A stretch of 64,000 bases of DNA from Aliivibrio sifiae (GCF_002954705.1 NZ_MSCO01000002.1:298496-362495); one strand, 5' to 3'. Shown: positions 44,180-55,305, counted from the first letter of the stretch. Made by a program: numbers and translations. Notes: generated by a model not told the origin, from the letters alone.

Positions 44180-45724
44180 GTGCGTCTTGAAGTGCAATGT
44201 AAAGATCGATTAGGACTAACCCGTGAATTACTTGATATTTTGGCTTCTCAAAATATCGATTTACGAGATATTGAAATTGAAAAAACAGGGTTAATCTATC
44301 TTAATTTTCCAGAAGTAGAATTTGATGAATTCAGTCAATTAATGGCAAAAATTCGTCGAATTGAGGGAGTAATGGATGTTCGTAAAATTCCATTTCTTCC
44401 GAGTGAACGTCGCAATACAGAACTATTAGCGGTATTAAGTACGCTCCCTGACCCTGTTTTCTCTATTAGCTTAAAAGGTAAAATTGATAACGCAAATCAG
44501 GCCGTAGCCTCTTTATTTAATTTAGACAAAGAAACGCTTATTGGCCAACCAGCAAGCCTATTATTGCCTGATTTTAATATTACTTATTGGCTAGAGGAAT
44601 CTCGCATTCGTCAGCGAGAATCAATGGAAATAGAAGGCGTAAATTATGTCATGGAAATCATGCCTGTTTATATCACTGATGATGACAACGCCTCTATCTT
44701 AGCCAGTGCCGTCGTTATTATTAAGCCATCGATTGATTCTCAACAAGCACGTCCATTTTTACCTGAATCATCTAATCTTGGTTTTGAACATTTTGTTGGT
44801 TCCTCGACTAAATATAAGAAGCTAATCTCTCAGGCAAAGAAGCTGTCTGATATTGATCAATCATTATTGATCCAAGGTGAAACTGGCACGGGTAAAGAAA
44901 TGTTAGCTCGTGCATGTCATAGTGCTTCTGTTCGCTCAGGTAAAGCGTTTATGGTGGTTAATTGTGCTGCTATGCCAGATGATGTCGCAGAAACTGAATT
45001 ATTTGGATACGCTTCTGGTGCGTTTCCAAATATGCCTGAAGGTAAAAAAGGGATCATAGAGCAAGCAGACGGCGGAACCGTTTTCTTTGATGAGATCAGC
45101 GAAATGAGTCCGCTTCTACAGATCAAATTATTGCGTTTCATTCAAGATGGTAATTTCCGCCGTGTGGGTGAAGAGAAAGAAATCCATGTTGATGTGGGGA
45201 TTATTGGCGCAAGTAAGAAAGAACTTCTAGACTTAGTAGAACAAGGCGTATTCCGGGAAGATCTTTATTATCGTTTGAATGTACTGTTCTTAGAGATACC
45301 GCCATTGCGTGAACGTCCATCAGATGTTGCGACGTTATTTGAGTTTTTTGTTGCCCAACTATGTAAAGAGTTAAGTATTGTAAAACCGTCGATTTCTGAA
45401 GACGTATATGATTATTTACGCAGTTACTCGTGGCCGGGTAACGTTCGCCAGCTTAGAAGTTCGACGTTAAAAGCATTAACACAAATGGACAGAAACCAGT
45501 TAAGTACATCTCACTTTATGCTACCAATTGCTGATAATAATACGAATGTGATTAATATTAATGTGGATGGCACATTAGATGAAATAATGAAATCGTATGA
45601 GTCAAACATATTGTCAGGCTTATACAGTGAATTTCCCTCAAGCCGTAAATTAGCGAAGCGTTTAGGGGTTTCACATACTGCAATTGCGAATAAACTGCGC
45701 GATTACTGTATTGGTAAGAAGTAG
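44180..45724 (+). CDS. tyrR: Aromatic amino-acid regulator TyrR
   Basis: About 514 residues from GTG 44180 (E. coli TyrR has 513; AAGGAAG five bases upstream). Domains: ACT (about 1-70, RLEVQCKDRLGLTRELLDIL), PAS (about 80-185), AAA+ (about 205-435, Walker A GETGTGKE, Walker B GGTVFFDEI) and a C-terminal HTH (SSRKLAKRLGVSHTAIANKLRDY). The usual GAFTGA loop that contacts sigma-54 reads GAFPNM, so it should act with sigma-70, like other TyrR proteins. It responds to tyrosine and phenylalanine. Confidence 0.93.
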   Translation: MRLEVQCKDRLGLTRELLDILASQNIDLRDIEIEKTGLIYLNFPEVEFDEFSQLMAKIRRIEGVMDVRKIPFLPSERRNTELLAVLSTLPDPVFSISLKGKIDNANQAVASLFNLDKETLIGQPASLLLPDFNITYWLEESRIRQRESMEIEGVNYVMEIMPVYITDDDNASILASAVVIIKPSIDSQQARPFLPESSNLGFEHFVGSSTKYKKLISQAKKLSDIDQSLLIQGETGTGKEMLARACHSASVRSGKAFMVVNCAAMPDDVAETELFGYASGAFPNMPEGKKGIIEQADGGTVFFDEISEMSPLLQIKLLRFIQDGNFRRVGEEKEIHVDVGIIGASKKELLDLVEQGVFREDLYYRLNVLFLEIPPLRERPSDVATLFEFFVAQLCKELSIVKPSISEDVYDYLRSYSWPGNVRQLRSSTLKALTQMDRNQLSTSHFMLPIADNNTNVININVDGTLDEIMKSYESNILSGLYSEFPSSRKLAKRLGVSHTAIANKLRDYCIGKK

Positions 45725-45735
45725 GGAGAAACGAC

Positions 45736-46293
45736 ATGGATGTACATTTTGATTTTGATCATTACCAAGTTCGTTTAATTAAAAGTGCCGATGCTGTGAT
45801 GATAGCGAACTACTTTATGCGTAATCGCCATCACCTCGAACCATGGGAGCCAAAGCGTGCAAATGCTTTTTTTACACCTGAAGGATGGAAACAACGTCTA
45901 TTACAACTAGTTGAACTGCATAAGCATAATTTAGCTTTTTACTTCGTAATTTTTGATAAACAAGAGCACAAAATTATTGGTACGGTGAGCTACAGTAATA
46001 TTACGCGATTTCCTTTTCATGCCTCTCACCTTGGTTATTCTTTGGATGAAAAGTATCAAGGAAACGGCATTATGCAGCGAGCAGTTAAAGAAACGGTTGA
46101 TTGGATGTTTTCTGTGCAGAATCTTCATAGAGTTATGGCGGCTTATATTCCTCATAATGAAAAAAGTGGCAAGGTATTATCAACCTTAGGTTTCGTTAAA
46201 GAAGGTGAAGCTAAGAATTATTTATACATTAATGGAGAGTGGGAAGACCACATTCTCACTTCAAAAGTAAATGATGATTGGAAACCTGATTAG
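45736..46293 (+). CDS. rimJ: Ribosomal protein alanine N-acetyltransferase RimJ
   Basis: A 185-residue GNAT enzyme. The N-terminus has RNRHHLEPWEPKR, typical of RimJ/RimL, and the acetyl-CoA loop is YSLDEKYQGNGIMQRAVKETV with LHRVMAAYIPHNEKSGKVLSTLGF. It probably acetylates the N-terminal alanine of ribosomal protein S5. AGGGAG lies seven bases before the ATG. It follows tyrR by 11 bp and may be cotranscribed. Confidence 0.87.
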   Translation: MDVHFDFDHYQVRLIKSADAVMIANYFMRNRHHLEPWEPKRANAFFTPEGWKQRLLQLVELHKHNLAFYFVIFDKQEHKIIGTVSYSNITRFPFHASHLGYSLDEKYQGNGIMQRAVKETVDWMFSVQNLHRVMAAYIPHNEKSGKVLSTLGFVKEGEAKNYLYINGEWEDHILTSKVNDDWKPD

Positions 46294-46424
46294 AGTTATT
46301 TCGTCATAAAAATAAGAAAAATTAAGAAAATAGGAGAAGTTAATCATAGAGATGTACTAAGTTTAGTGTAGTCTATAAGAGTTAATTTCAATTATTTTAA
46401 GATAATGATAAAGAAGGAATTTAA

Positions 46425-46634
46425 ATGCTGAAGTTCATCAAGTTTTTACAGTTATTGATTTTAGGTGTTGTTGGTGCGTTTGTTATTCAATCAACTGTGT
46501 TGCACGGTATTGGTATTTTCAGTGAACGTTACGTCATTATGACCTTGGTATTAACGGCATTGTTAGAACTGGCTATTTTCATTATTTATAAGTTGGTAGA
46601 AGATGATTTTACTAACGAGTCGAAAAAGAAATAG
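46425..46634 (+). CDS. Small two-span membrane protein
   Basis: A 69-residue protein with two hydrophobic segments (about residues 6-24 and 38-58) and a basic C-terminus ending ESKKK. GAAGGAATT precedes the ATG. The charge pattern suggests an inner-membrane hairpin with both ends in the cytoplasm. No family was recognised. It is followed by a strong terminator shared with bioA. Confidence 0.7.
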   Translation: MLKFIKFLQLLILGVVGAFVIQSTVLHGIGIFSERYVIMTLVLTALLELAIFIIYKLVEDDFTNESKKK

Positions 46635-46665
46635 TGATAAAGTAGATTTGTTGCAATGATTCAAT

Positions 46666-46703
46666 AAAAACCGATACGCTTAATGTAGCGTATCGGTTTT
46701 TTT
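46666..46703. terminator. Bidirectional terminator before bioA
   Basis: AAAAACCGATACGC and GCGTATCGGTTTTT form a 14-bp perfect stem with an 8-base loop and flanking A/T runs. It serves the small membrane gene on plus and bioA on minus. Confidence 0.9.
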
Positions 46704-46717
46704 ATGTTTACTTTTAA

Positions 46718-47998
46718 TTAGAAGAGCTTATTTAACGCACTATCAATAGCATTAACCAATTTAGTAATGTGTTCAGGCTGCGAAATAAACGGCGGCATCA
46801 TATAAATCAACTTACCAAATGGTCGTATCCAAACCCCTTGCTCGACAAAATGTGCTTGGATTTTTTCCATCTCAACAGGCGTGGTTAATTCCACAACGCC
46901 TATCGCACCAAGCCATCGAACATCGGCAACCACATCGTGTTTTTTAAGTTGAGGCAGTAATTCTGAAAAGCAGGTTTCAATCTGTTTAGTTTGAGTCTGC
47001 CAATGATTTTGTTGGATCAGTTCTAAACTGGCATTCGCAACAGCACAAGCCAGTGGATTTCCCATAAAGGTCGGTCCGTGCATAAAGCAGCCGGCGTCTC
47101 CACTGCATACAGTATCAGCAACAACTTTACTGGTGAGTGTTGCAGATAATGTCATGTAGCCGCCTGTAAGTGCCTTACCAATACACATGATGTCAGGCTC
47201 AATGTCAGCGTGCTCACAAGCAAATAATTTTCCTGTTCGTCCAAAGCCGATTGCTATCTCATCTAAAATGAGGAGTAAGCCATATTCATCACACAAGCGG
47301 CGTACTTCTTTTAAATATTGAGGGTGGTATAAACGCATTCCGCCTGCGCCCTGAACAATAGGTTCAAGGATCATAGCGGCGATTTCTTCATGGCGTTCAG
47401 CTAGCATCTTTTCTAAAGGAAGAATATCTTCAGGGTTCCATTCACCACCAAATTTACTGGTCGGTGATTCTACAAATAGATGCTCTGGTAAAAAACCTTT
47501 ATATAGACCGTGCATTGAATTATCGGGATCGGTTACCGACATCGCCGCAAAAGTATCACCGTGATAACCATGTCTAACCGTCACGAATTTCGAGCGAGGT
47601 TGTCCTTTGGCGTGCCAATATTGAAGCGCCATTTTTAAGCTGACTTCAACCGCTACTGAGCCTGAATCAGCTAAAAAGACTTGCTCTAATCGAGAAGGGC
47701 TTAGTTCAACTAACTTTTTACATAAATCGACCGCAGGTTGATGAGTAATACCACCAAACATGACGTGTGCCATTTTATCGGTTTGATCTTTAATGGCTTG
47801 GTTAAGATGAGGGTGACTGTAGCCGTGAATGGTAGACCACCATGAAGACATTCCATCAACTAATTCTGCTCCATCTTCTAAATAGAGATTGACACCACTA
47901 GCGTGAGTAACAGGGTAGCAAGAAAGTGGGTTAATTGTAGATGTGTAGGGATGCCAAATGTGTTGACGGTCAAAATCCAAATCGACGCTATTGTTCAT
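46718..47998 (-). CDS. bioA: Adenosylmethionine-8-amino-7-oxononanoate aminotransferase BioA
   Basis: A 426-residue PLP aminotransferase that converts KAPA to DAPA using SAM as amino donor. [18 protein letters not shown] at the N-terminus, [16 protein letters not shown], the PLP lysine in [17 protein letters not shown] and [19 protein letters not shown] are typical. It is divergent from bioBFCD, with a BirA operator between. Confidence 0.96.
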   Translation of the reverse strand: MNNSVDLDFDRQHIWHPYTSTINPLSCYPVTHASGVNLYLEDGAELVDGMSSWWSTIHGYSHPHLNQAIKDQTDKMAHVMFGGITHQPAVDLCKKLVELSPSRLEQVFLADSGSVAVEVSLKMALQYWHAKGQPRSKFVTVRHGYHGDTFAAMSVTDPDNSMHGLYKGFLPEHLFVESPTSKFGGEWNPEDILPLEKMLAERHEEIAAMILEPIVQGAGGMRLYHPQYLKEVRRLCDEYGLLLILDEIAIGFGRTGKLFACEHADIEPDIMCIGKALTGGYMTLSATLTSKVVADTVCSGDAGCFMHGPTFMGNPLACAVANASLELIQQNHWQTQTKQIETCFSELLPQLKKHDVVADVRWLGAIGVVELTTPVEMEKIQAHFVEQGVWIRPFGKLIYMMPPFISQPEHITKLVNAIDSALNKLF

Positions 47999-48009
47999 TT
48001 ATTCACCAG

Positions 48010-48042
48010 TTGTAAACTTTATCTATCCATTAAGGTTGACAG
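48010..48042. promoter_or_regulatory. BirA (biotin) operator between bioA and bioB
   Basis: TTGTAAACT (48010-48018), 15 bases, GGTTGACAG (48034-48042) match the BirA operator halves TTGTAAACC and GGTTTACAA. The right half contains a TTGACA -35 (48036-48041) with TAGACT 16 bases downstream, so BirA-biotinoyl-AMP would block both divergent promoters. Confidence 0.85.
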
Positions 48043-48158
48043 TGTATCGTTTAACCGTAGACTAGCCAAGTATAAATAGAGACCAAAAAGCACAATCAAA
48101 AGTGGTCTGATCTTAGCAATAGCAATGGTTATAGCATGTTAACGAAAGGAATTTACAC

Positions 48159-49211
48159 GTGGAAGTGAGACATAACTGGACAGTAGCAGAAGTACAGGCG
48201 TTGATGGATAAGCCGTTTATGGACTTAATCTTTGATGCTCAATTAGTACATCGTAAGTATCAACAAACAAACCATGTACAAGTCAGTACATTGCTATCGA
48301 TTAAAACGGGCGCTTGTCCTGAAGATTGTAAATATTGCCCGCAAAGTGCTCATTACCGCACTGACGTTGATCGTGAACGCTTGATGGAAGTAGAAAGCGT
48401 TTTGGATGCGGCAAAAAAAGCGAAGAACTCAGGTTCAACCCGTTTCTGCATGGGTGCGGCTTGGAAAAATCCAAAAGAGCGTGATATGCCTTATCTGCTA
48501 GATATGATCAAAGGCGTCAAAGAGATGGGCCTTGAGACGTGTATGACGCTAGGGATGATCACCTCAGATCAAGCGGGTGAATTATCAGAAGCCGGTCTTG
48601 ATTACTACAACCATAACCTAGATACCTCGCCAGAGTTTTATGGCAACATCATTACCACTCGTACTTATCAAGATCGTTTAGATACATTATCCCACGTTCG
48701 TGATGCAGGGATGAAGATCTGTTCTGGTGGCATTATCGGCATGGGCGAAAGTGACAGTGATCGTGCGGGTCTGTTTGTTGAATTAGCGAATCTTCCTCAG
48801 CACCCAGAGTCTGTTCCTGTCAATATGCTGGTAAAAGTAAAAGGCACGCCATTAGAGGATGCTGAAGACGTTGATCCATTTGATTTTATCCGTTTGATCG
48901 CCGTTGCTCGTATCATGATGCCTGAATCCGCTGTGCGTTTGTCTGCAGGTCGTGAAAGCATGAATGAGCAGATGCAAGCCTTATGCTTTATGGCGGGTGC
49001 TAACTCGGTATTTTATGGATGTAAACTACTGACAACGCCAAACCCGGATGAAGACAGCGACATGCAACTGTTTAAGAAACTGGGTGTGAATAGCCAACAA
49101 GTTGCGCAAAAACCAGATGTGGTTCAAGAGCATGAATTATTAGATCGCGTTGCTGAGCGTGTTGCTTCTCGTCCTGAAAAAGACGATCTATTCTATGAAG
49201 CGAGCGTTTAA
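48159..49211 (+). CDS. bioB: Biotin synthase BioB
   Basis: A 350-residue radical-SAM enzyme that inserts sulfur into dethiobiotin. The [4Fe-4S] motif C-x3-C-x2-C is seen in [16 protein letters not shown], the second-cluster arginine region in [11 protein letters not shown], and [12 protein letters not shown] is conserved. The start is GTG with AAGGA eight bases upstream. Its last 17 bases overlap bioF. Confidence 0.97.
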   Translation: MEVRHNWTVAEVQALMDKPFMDLIFDAQLVHRKYQQTNHVQVSTLLSIKTGACPEDCKYCPQSAHYRTDVDRERLMEVESVLDAAKKAKNSGSTRFCMGAAWKNPKERDMPYLLDMIKGVKEMGLETCMTLGMITSDQAGELSEAGLDYYNHNLDTSPEFYGNIITTRTYQDRLDTLSHVRDAGMKICSGGIIGMGESDSDRAGLFVELANLPQHPESVPVNMLVKVKGTPLEDAEDVDPFDFIRLIAVARIMMPESAVRLSAGRESMNEQMQALCFMAGANSVFYGCKLLTTPNPDEDSDMQLFKKLGVNSQQVAQKPDVVQEHELLDRVAERVASRPEKDDLFYEASV

Positions 49212-50346
49212 TCAACGTATTAGCTCCACACTTACTCAACGTAAGCAAGCGGGGCTGAATCGTTCTCGAACGGTAATAGAGCAAGGTAATCAATCTCGAT
49301 TAGTGGTGGATGGCCAATCCTACATTAATTTTTCAGGTAACGATTATCTTGGTCTTGCTGGCAGTCAAGAATTAACTCAAGCATGGCAACAAGGTTTGGT
49401 TTTGTATGGTAGTGGCAGTGGTGCATCTCCATTAGTGACTGGCTATTCAAAACCACATGCTGATCTGGAATCTCAATTGGCTGAATGGCTTGGGTTTGAT
49501 TGCGCATTATTGTTTAACTCTGGTTTTAGCGCCAATCAAGCGGTGCTTTTTTCATTATTAGAAAAAGGCGATACATTACTGCAAGATAAACTCAATCATG
49601 CGTCGTTAATGGAAGCAGGTATGCTTTCACCTGCAAGCATGAAGCGCTTTAAGCATAATGATGTTTTTCATCTAACTAAATTATTGACGACGTCTGATGA
49701 TTCCCCTTCTTTGGTTGTCACTGAAGGGGTCTTTAGTATGGATGGAGATTTATCTCCGTTGGCAGAAATCGCTAAAATAACAAGTGCTAACAATACGTGG
49801 TTAATGGTGGATGATGCCCACGGATGTGGAGTGTTAGGCAGTAATGGTCGAGGTTGTAGTGATTTTTATCAAGTCACACCTGATATTTTAGTTGTCACGT
49901 TTGGTAAAGGGTTTGGTTTATCGGGTGCTGCGGTTTTATGTAACGCAGAATGCGGTGATTATTTCGCGCAATTTGCACGTCATCACGTTTATTCTACCGC
50001 TATGCCGCCTGCTCAAGCTCACGCGTTGTCTCATGCCCTTTCTATGATCCAGCAGCAAGAGTGGCGACGAGAAAAACTGACTGAACTGAGTCAACAATTT
50101 GAATCTGAGTTAGGTAGCTTTTCAGGTGCGGTGAAGACAGAGACACCAATAAAACCAATTATTATTGGTGATGCGGATAAAGCAATGGAAATTTCAGCTG
50201 CTTTGAAAAATCAAGGATTATGGACAACGGCAATTCGTCCGCCAACAATACCTTCCGGCACTGCGCGTTTAAGAGTGACACTAAGCGCTAATCACACGCA
50301 ACAAGATATTAAACAGCTTACACAAGCAATAACAGAATTAGGATGA
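49195..50346 (+). CDS. bioF: 8-amino-7-oxononanoate synthase BioF
   Basis: A 383-residue PLP enzyme from ATG 49195 (E. coli 384) that condenses alanine with pimeloyl-ACP or -CoA. The frame extends upstream, but the N-terminus [20 protein letters not shown] matches BioF. Key motifs: [24 protein letters not shown] and [13 protein letters not shown] with the PLP lysine. Confidence 0.95.
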   Translation: MKRAFNQRISSTLTQRKQAGLNRSRTVIEQGNQSRLVVDGQSYINFSGNDYLGLAGSQELTQAWQQGLVLYGSGSGASPLVTGYSKPHADLESQLAEWLGFDCALLFNSGFSANQAVLFSLLEKGDTLLQDKLNHASLMEAGMLSPASMKRFKHNDVFHLTKLLTTSDDSPSLVVTEGVFSMDGDLSPLAEIAKITSANNTWLMVDDAHGCGVLGSNGRGCSDFYQVTPDILVVTFGKGFGLSGAAVLCNAECGDYFAQFARHHVYSTAMPPAQAHALSHALSMIQQQEWRREKLTELSQQFESELGSFSGAVKTETPIKPIIIGDADKAMEISAALKNQGLWTTAIRPPTIPSGTARLRVTLSANHTQQDIKQLTQAITELG

Positions 50347-50353
50347 TGGAGTT

Positions 50354-51175
50354 ATGGTTAATCAAGCTGTCGCCATAGAAACCTATAATTGGACACCAGG
50401 CCAAGAGAAGCAAGCCATTCAAGCTGCATTTAGCAAAGCAGCAAATACATACGACCGCTCGGCTGAATTTCAACGTCAGGTGGCGGATACCTTATTATCT
50501 TATTTACCTCAAGATCTGTCAGGGCAGCGTATAGTCGATGTCGGTTGTGGAACAGGTTATTGCAGTGAACAACTGCTGAAGCGCGGTGCAACAGTAGTGG
50601 CGTTTGATCTCTCTCAATCGATGTTAGATAAAGCCAAAGAACGCTGTGGTGAAATAAACATTAGTTATGTTCAAGGGGATGCTGAGCAATTACCGTTTAA
50701 GAACAATGAATTTGATGTAGTTATTTCTAGTTTAGCACTGCAGTGGTGTCAGGATTTATCCGTACCGCTAGCTGAAATGAATCGAATTGCCTATAACAAA
50801 GGCAAGGTTATATTTTCAACTTTGTTAGATGGCTCACTGTTTGAGTTGAAAAATGCGTGGTCAAAGGTTGATTTATATCAACATGTTAACGATTTTATTA
50901 CGCCATCTATGGTAAACCTTGCGTTAGCACAATCTGAATGTAATAAGTTTACACTAGACTGCACGCCAGTCGAGATGACGTATTCTTCTGCTCTTGCTTT
51001 AATGAAAGATTTAAAAGGAATTGGAGCAACGCATTTACCTAATGGTCGCCACTCAGGTTTATTGAGTAAAGAAAAGCTATTAGCAGTAGAAGAAGCGTAT
51101 CAAGTTTTTAAGAATGAATTTAATAAGTTACCTGCTACTTATCAGGTAGGCTTTGGAGTTATAAGTAATGATTGA
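50354..51175 (+). CDS. bioC: Malonyl-ACP O-methyltransferase BioC
   Basis: A 273-residue SAM methyltransferase with motif [15 protein letters not shown], post-[19 protein letters not shown] and [15 protein letters not shown]. It methylates malonyl-ACP to disguise it for fatty-acid synthesis, the first step to pimelate. TGGAG lies before the ATG. It overlaps bioD by eight bases. Confidence 0.94.
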   Translation: MVNQAVAIETYNWTPGQEKQAIQAAFSKAANTYDRSAEFQRQVADTLLSYLPQDLSGQRIVDVGCGTGYCSEQLLKRGATVVAFDLSQSMLDKAKERCGEINISYVQGDAEQLPFKNNEFDVVISSLALQWCQDLSVPLAEMNRIAYNKGKVIFSTLLDGSLFELKNAWSKVDLYQHVNDFITPSMVNLALAQSECNKFTLDCTPVEMTYSSALALMKDLKGIGATHLPNGRHSGLLSKEKLLAVEEAYQVFKNEFNKLPATYQVGFGVISND

Positions 51176-51848
51176 TGCATTTTTTGTTGCAGGTACAGAT
51201 ACCGATGTGGGTAAAACCGTTTCATCAAAAGCGATTTTAGATGCTTTAAATATGAAAGGGCTAAATACAGCCGCATATAAACCTGTAGCAGCAGGATCTG
51301 AAGACAAAGGTGAAGGCGTCCAAAATTCTGATGCAATCCATTTACGTTCTGTAGCCAATGTTGAATTAAGTTATGAAGAAGTAAACCCATACGCATTACT
51401 ATTGCCTGCATCGCCACACATTGCGGCAGAAGCTGAGAACGTAGTGATTGATTATTCTGTATTATCAAAAGGTTTAACTGCGTTGAAAGCTAAATCAGAC
51501 GTGGTTTTAGTTGAAGGCGCTGGTGGTTGGCGTGTACCTGTTTCTAAAGATGATTGCTTATCAACTTGGGTTCAACAAGAGAAATTACCCGTCGTATTAG
51601 TGGTGGGTATTAAGTTAGGTTGTTTAAGTCATGCAATGTTAACGGCAGAAGCGATTCAACATGATGGTTTAGAGATCATTGGCTGGGTAGCAAATCGAGT
51701 AAATCCGGGTACTGAGCATTACGCTGAAATTATCACGATGTTAGAAGATAAAATGCCAGCACCAAAATTAGGCGAAATCCCATATATGCCAAGTGTTAAG
51801 CGCAAAAATATGGGTAAATACATTAATTTAGATGTACTAGAAGCGTAA
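51168..51848 (+). CDS. bioD: Dethiobiotin synthetase BioD
   Basis: A 226-residue ATPase that makes dethiobiotin from DAPA, CO2 and ATP. The P-loop is [18 protein letters not shown] near residue 6, with KPVAAGSE and [11 protein letters not shown] as conserved substrate segments. It is the last gene of bioBFCD, followed by an intrinsic terminator. Confidence 0.95.
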   Translation: MIDAFFVAGTDTDVGKTVSSKAILDALNMKGLNTAAYKPVAAGSEDKGEGVQNSDAIHLRSVANVELSYEEVNPYALLLPASPHIAAEAENVVIDYSVLSKGLTALKAKSDVVLVEGAGGWRVPVSKDDCLSTWVQQEKLPVVLVVGIKLGCLSHAMLTAEAIQHDGLEIIGWVANRVNPGTEHYAEIITMLEDKMPAPKLGEIPYMPSVKRKNMGKYINLDVLEA

Positions 51849-51870
51849 TTATACTTTTTACCTGATAGAG

Positions 51871-51903
51871 ATAAAGCCAACACCATCCTTGATGTTGGCT
51901 TTA
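51871..51903 (+). terminator. Terminator after bioD
   Basis: TAAAGCCAACA and TGTTGGCTTTA form a stem with a 10-base loop and a T-rich end. The rest of the 51849-52081 gap is AT-rich and shows no gene. Confidence 0.8.
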
Positions 51904-52081
51904 TATTTAGGGCTCACTTAGGCTAGTTGAGTAGTTAATGAATAACAATCACCCTAAAGTCGTTTGATCATATATAAATAATATTATTACTAATATAGCA
52001 ATTGCCGATTTTCTTTATAGCGATATGCCTATTTTGAACTCATTTAGCATGATAAATGAAGCTGGGCTGCATCACTAAATA

Positions 52082-52960
52082 TTAAGAAAACGTTTCTCTA
52101 AATAGTTTCACCATCGATCTGGTTTTTTCTGGTAGATAACTTGGTGTTGGGTAAACTAAAGTAATGGTTAAATCTGTAAATGACGTTCTGGGTAAGACCT
52201 CAATGAGTTGGCCATTTTTGATTTTATCTTCAATTAATATGGATGGTAGAAGGGCAATGCCTTTACCTGAAAGTGCTAATCGTTGGAGTAGGTTAAGATC
52301 ATCACTAAATAATTGATAATCAAGTCCTTGAGGGAGCAAGCTTTTATTATAACGGCTAGCAAGCAGATGAAAGTCATTTAACTGAGCTACATTATCAGGG
52401 TATCCGTTAAGAGCTAAATATTCAGAAGAAGCAACCATGCTATAAGGTATTTGAATTAAGCGTTGCTGAATATAGTCATCATGCAAAGGTTCGATGTAGC
52501 TAGGCAGAATTTGTAGATCAACATTTTCACGACGAAGATCCAACGATTGAACATGATGTTCAATCTCTAATTTAACCTCTGCATACTCCTTCATATACTG
52601 TTCAATTAGCTGGGAGAAAATCTCGGTCATTCCAAGAGCGGGTGGAATAGCCACTTTTAATCTACCTTTTGGCGTTAAATGTTGCTCCTTCATTAGTCGA
52701 TTCGCATCCACTAACGTATTAATTGGATTAGAGCTTTGCTCATATAGCCATTTCCCTTGCTGGGTTAACTCAATCGCTCTTGTCGTTCTGATGAGTAATT
52801 GATGGCCAAGTGCTTTTTCCAATTCTTGTAGGCGACGACTGACTTTTGAGCGTTGTAATCCTGCAAATTGTGCAGCAGAACTAATGCCTTTTTGCCTAAC
52901 AATAAGCACAAATAGATAAATGTCATCAAATGAAACCGTGCTTTCTTCGTTCTTACTCAT
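52082..52960 (-). CDS. LysR-family regulator, divergent to efflux pair
   Basis: A 292-residue regulator from ATG 52960 (AGGA eight bases before; an upstream frame extension lacks this). The N-terminal HTH has SSAAQFAGLQRSKVSRRLQELE and the C-terminal part is a LysR effector domain (LSGKGIALLPSILIEDKI). It is divergent from the HlyD/DUF2955 genes, with 115 bp between, and probably controls them; a TATAAT at 53028-53033 could be their -10 box. Confidence 0.9.
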   Translation of the reverse strand: MSKNEESTVSFDDIYLFVLIVRQKGISSAAQFAGLQRSKVSRRLQELEKALGHQLLIRTTRAIELTQQGKWLYEQSSNPINTLVDANRLMKEQHLTPKGRLKVAIPPALGMTEIFSQLIEQYMKEYAEVKLEIEHHVQSLDLRRENVDLQILPSYIEPLHDDYIQQRLIQIPYSMVASSEYLALNGYPDNVAQLNDFHLLASRYNKSLLPQGLDYQLFSDDLNLLQRLALSGKGIALLPSILIEDKIKNGQLIEVLPRTSFTDLTITLVYPTPSYLPEKTRSMVKLFRETFS

Positions 52961-53075
52961 GCTTATTGTCCTGAAAATAGGTCGTATATGAGCTATTCTG
53001 CCATCTATTCGAAATAAATTCACGCTTTATAATGAGAACCAGATCACGGCAATTTTGACTTTATCGAGAACTTCT

Positions 53076-54143
53076 ATGCAAGCTGCAGAACAAAAATTCA
53101 AACAATGGATGCGTATCCTAATTGTACTATTTCTTATCGTAACAGCTTATCTAGTGATGTCAGACAGACTAACGCCACTAACAACACAAAGTAAGGTGCA
53201 AGGTTTTGTAGTTCAAATATCACCAGAAGTATCCGGCCGAGTCGTTGAAGTCAATCATACAAATAATCAGCTCGTTAAAAAGGGTGAGTTGTTATTTAAA
53301 ATTGATGATGAAAAATACTTACTTGCAGTGCAAAAAGCAGAGATAGCATTAGCACAGGCAAAAGAGCAAGAAGCTTCATTAGTGGCTGATATTGCTGCCG
53401 CACGATCTAATGTGAAAACCAGTAAAATCACAGCAGATAATGCCAATAGAGAATATCATCGTATTAAAAAACTAGCGAAATCAGGAGCGGTGTCTGTATC
53501 TGGTTTGGATACGATTTTAACTAAGCGCGATCAAGCGGCTGCAAATTTTATGGCCTCAAAGCAAAAGCTACACGCATTGGAAGTTAAGTTGGGTAAAGGT
53601 GATGGCCAAAGTAGTACAGTGCTGTCTGCAAAAAATTCGTTAAAACAAGCGCAATTAAACTTAGAAAACACACAAGTTATTGCACAAAGTGAAGGCATAA
53701 TTACCAATATGCAATTGCATGTCGGGTTATTTGCAAACGCGAATCAGCCATTATTAACGTTTATTCCTACAGATTCATTATGGATCTCTGCTGATTATCG
53801 TGAAAAAGCCACCTCAGAAATGGTTAAAGGAATGAAAGCCGAAGTCGCTTACGATGCGATGCCGGGAGAGGTGTTTCCGCTATTGGTTGAGAGTCGTGAT
53901 TATGGTGTAGCTTCAGCTCAACAAAAAGCAAATGGTCAATTAAGCACAGTTGAAGTGAGTAATCGTTGGGTGAGAGATGCACAACGAGTCAGAGTCAATT
54001 TAGTTAGTGAAGAGACAATTTCCCCACGATTATTTGTGGGTTCACGAGCGACAGTGATTATCTATACTTCAGGAAATACAGTGATTGATTACATTGGTCA
54101 TAGCTTAATTACCATGATCAGCTACTTACACTACATATACTAG
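53076..54143 (+). CDS. HlyD/EmrA-type membrane-fusion protein
   Basis: A 355-residue periplasmic adaptor from ATG 53076. One N-terminal anchor (about 15-35), then the biotinyl-lipoyl-like half GFVVQISPEVSGRVVEVN, a coiled-coil hairpin (about 90-190) and the second half NTQVIAQSEGIITNMQL. It forms a tripartite-type efflux pump with the DUF2955 protein encoded 13 bp downstream. The substrate is unknown; aromatic acids or other organic anions are common for this family. Confidence 0.88.
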   Translation: MQAAEQKFKQWMRILIVLFLIVTAYLVMSDRLTPLTTQSKVQGFVVQISPEVSGRVVEVNHTNNQLVKKGELLFKIDDEKYLLAVQKAEIALAQAKEQEASLVADIAAARSNVKTSKITADNANREYHRIKKLAKSGAVSVSGLDTILTKRDQAAANFMASKQKLHALEVKLGKGDGQSSTVLSAKNSLKQAQLNLENTQVIAQSEGIITNMQLHVGLFANANQPLLTFIPTDSLWISADYREKATSEMVKGMKAEVAYDAMPGEVFPLLVESRDYGVASAQQKANGQLSTVEVSNRWVRDAQRVRVNLVSEETISPRLFVGSRATVIIYTSGNTVIDYIGHSLITMISYLHYIY

Positions 54144-54156
54144 GTGGAGTACTGAG

Positions 54157-55182
54157 ATGAAAGCATTACGAATATGGTTTGGTTGTGTTTTAGGCTTTGC
54201 GATGTGCACGGTGTTTGGTTGGTCTAATGGCATGTTTGGTACTTTATTACCTCTGTTTATCTTATCGAATCTAAACCGCTGGAACTGGGGAATGTTTATT
54301 CAACTGTTTATCAGTGTTGTTTGGGTGAGTATTCAAGTGGCGTTAATTGTTGGCTTTCTACAACCTTATCCACTTCTAATGACCGTTGCTGTTGGTATTT
54401 TGTTGTTGTTTAAGTGTCATGCCATGCATTATAAAGCGAGCTATCTATATGGTTATACTGGGTTATTAGTTGGTTCCATTTTGTTAAATTTTGGTTCGTA
54501 TGCCACTTTTGATTTAGAGGATTTTATTGTTGGAGTATGGGTTGCCGCGATTATGGTGATCCCTATTTGTGCCTTAGCTTTTTATCTATTTCCAGACCCC
54601 ATTGAAGCTCATACTCCTATTTTAAAAGTAGAAGGCCAGAGTAAAGATCCAAGAGAGATGCTAGAGCAAACTGCATTAGGTTGGATGGTAGCAATGATTG
54701 TGTTTTTGATCTTTGAAATTTGCGCATTAAATGACTCTTTATCAGCCCAAGCATCGATGTTGATTATGCTTTCACCAATGACTTTAGTCGGTTCATTAAT
54801 GATGGCTCGCATACGTATCATTGGTACATTAGCTGGTTGTATGGCAGCGATGGTGATGCAGTTGATTTTGTATGATCTTTACGATAATCCTATTTTGTAT
54901 ATTTTAAGCTTTGCTATTGCATCAGGGTATTTTTGTAAATGGTTAGCGAGTGAAAATCCAATAATGAAAGGGATTGGTTTCTCCGCTATGGCAGGGTTAA
55001 CTATACCAATTACAGGCGCAGTACCGGGACAAAAAGATGCCTTCTTTGCTATTTTATATCGAATGTCATCGATAGTTGTCGCTGTCATTGTTACCAGCTT
55101 ACTGATTTGGGTTTGTTATCGACTGATTAAGCTTTTTCCTATTTTCTTTCGAGGAGTAGAAAGAGAAGAACAAAGTAGCTAA
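54157..55182 (+). CDS. DUF2955/FUSC-type inner-membrane efflux protein
   Basis: A 341-residue membrane protein in two hydrophobic blocks separated by a soluble loop near residues 145-175, with LPLFILSNLNRWNWGMF and AGLTIPITGAVPGQKDAF. It belongs to the DUF2955 group that pairs with HlyD-like proteins and resembles fusaric-acid-resistance carriers. Encoded 13 bp after the adaptor. It ends at a strong terminator. Confidence 0.84.
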   Translation: MKALRIWFGCVLGFAMCTVFGWSNGMFGTLLPLFILSNLNRWNWGMFIQLFISVVWVSIQVALIVGFLQPYPLLMTVAVGILLLFKCHAMHYKASYLYGYTGLLVGSILLNFGSYATFDLEDFIVGVWVAAIMVIPICALAFYLFPDPIEAHTPILKVEGQSKDPREMLEQTALGWMVAMIVFLIFEICALNDSLSAQASMLIMLSPMTLVGSLMMARIRIIGTLAGCMAAMVMQLILYDLYDNPILYILSFAIASGYFCKWLASENPIMKGIGFSAMAGLTIPITGAVPGQKDAFFAILYRMSSIVVAVIVTSLLIWVCYRLIKLFPIFFRGVEREEQSS

Positions 55183-55202
55183 AATTGCATTATAGAATTA
55201 TG

Positions 55203-55248
55203 AGCCAAGAGGTCTGTACATTGTTACGAACTGCTCTTGGCTTTTTTT
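55203..55248 (+). terminator. Terminator after the efflux operon
   Basis: AGCCAAGAG (55203-55211) and CTCTTGGCT (55234-55242) form a 9-bp stem with a 22-base loop and seven T. Confidence 0.8.
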
Positions 55249-55305
55249 GTTTATGTGATAACGTCTGTCTAGTTGAAAATTATAAAGAAAATAACAAGGA
55301 CAGTC

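Noticed and set aside
44868-44895. TGATCC within tyrR as another ECF promoter
   Set aside because: Sixteen bases on, the hexamer is GGGTAA rather than CGTWNA, and it lies within the AAA+ coding sequence with no gene to drive.
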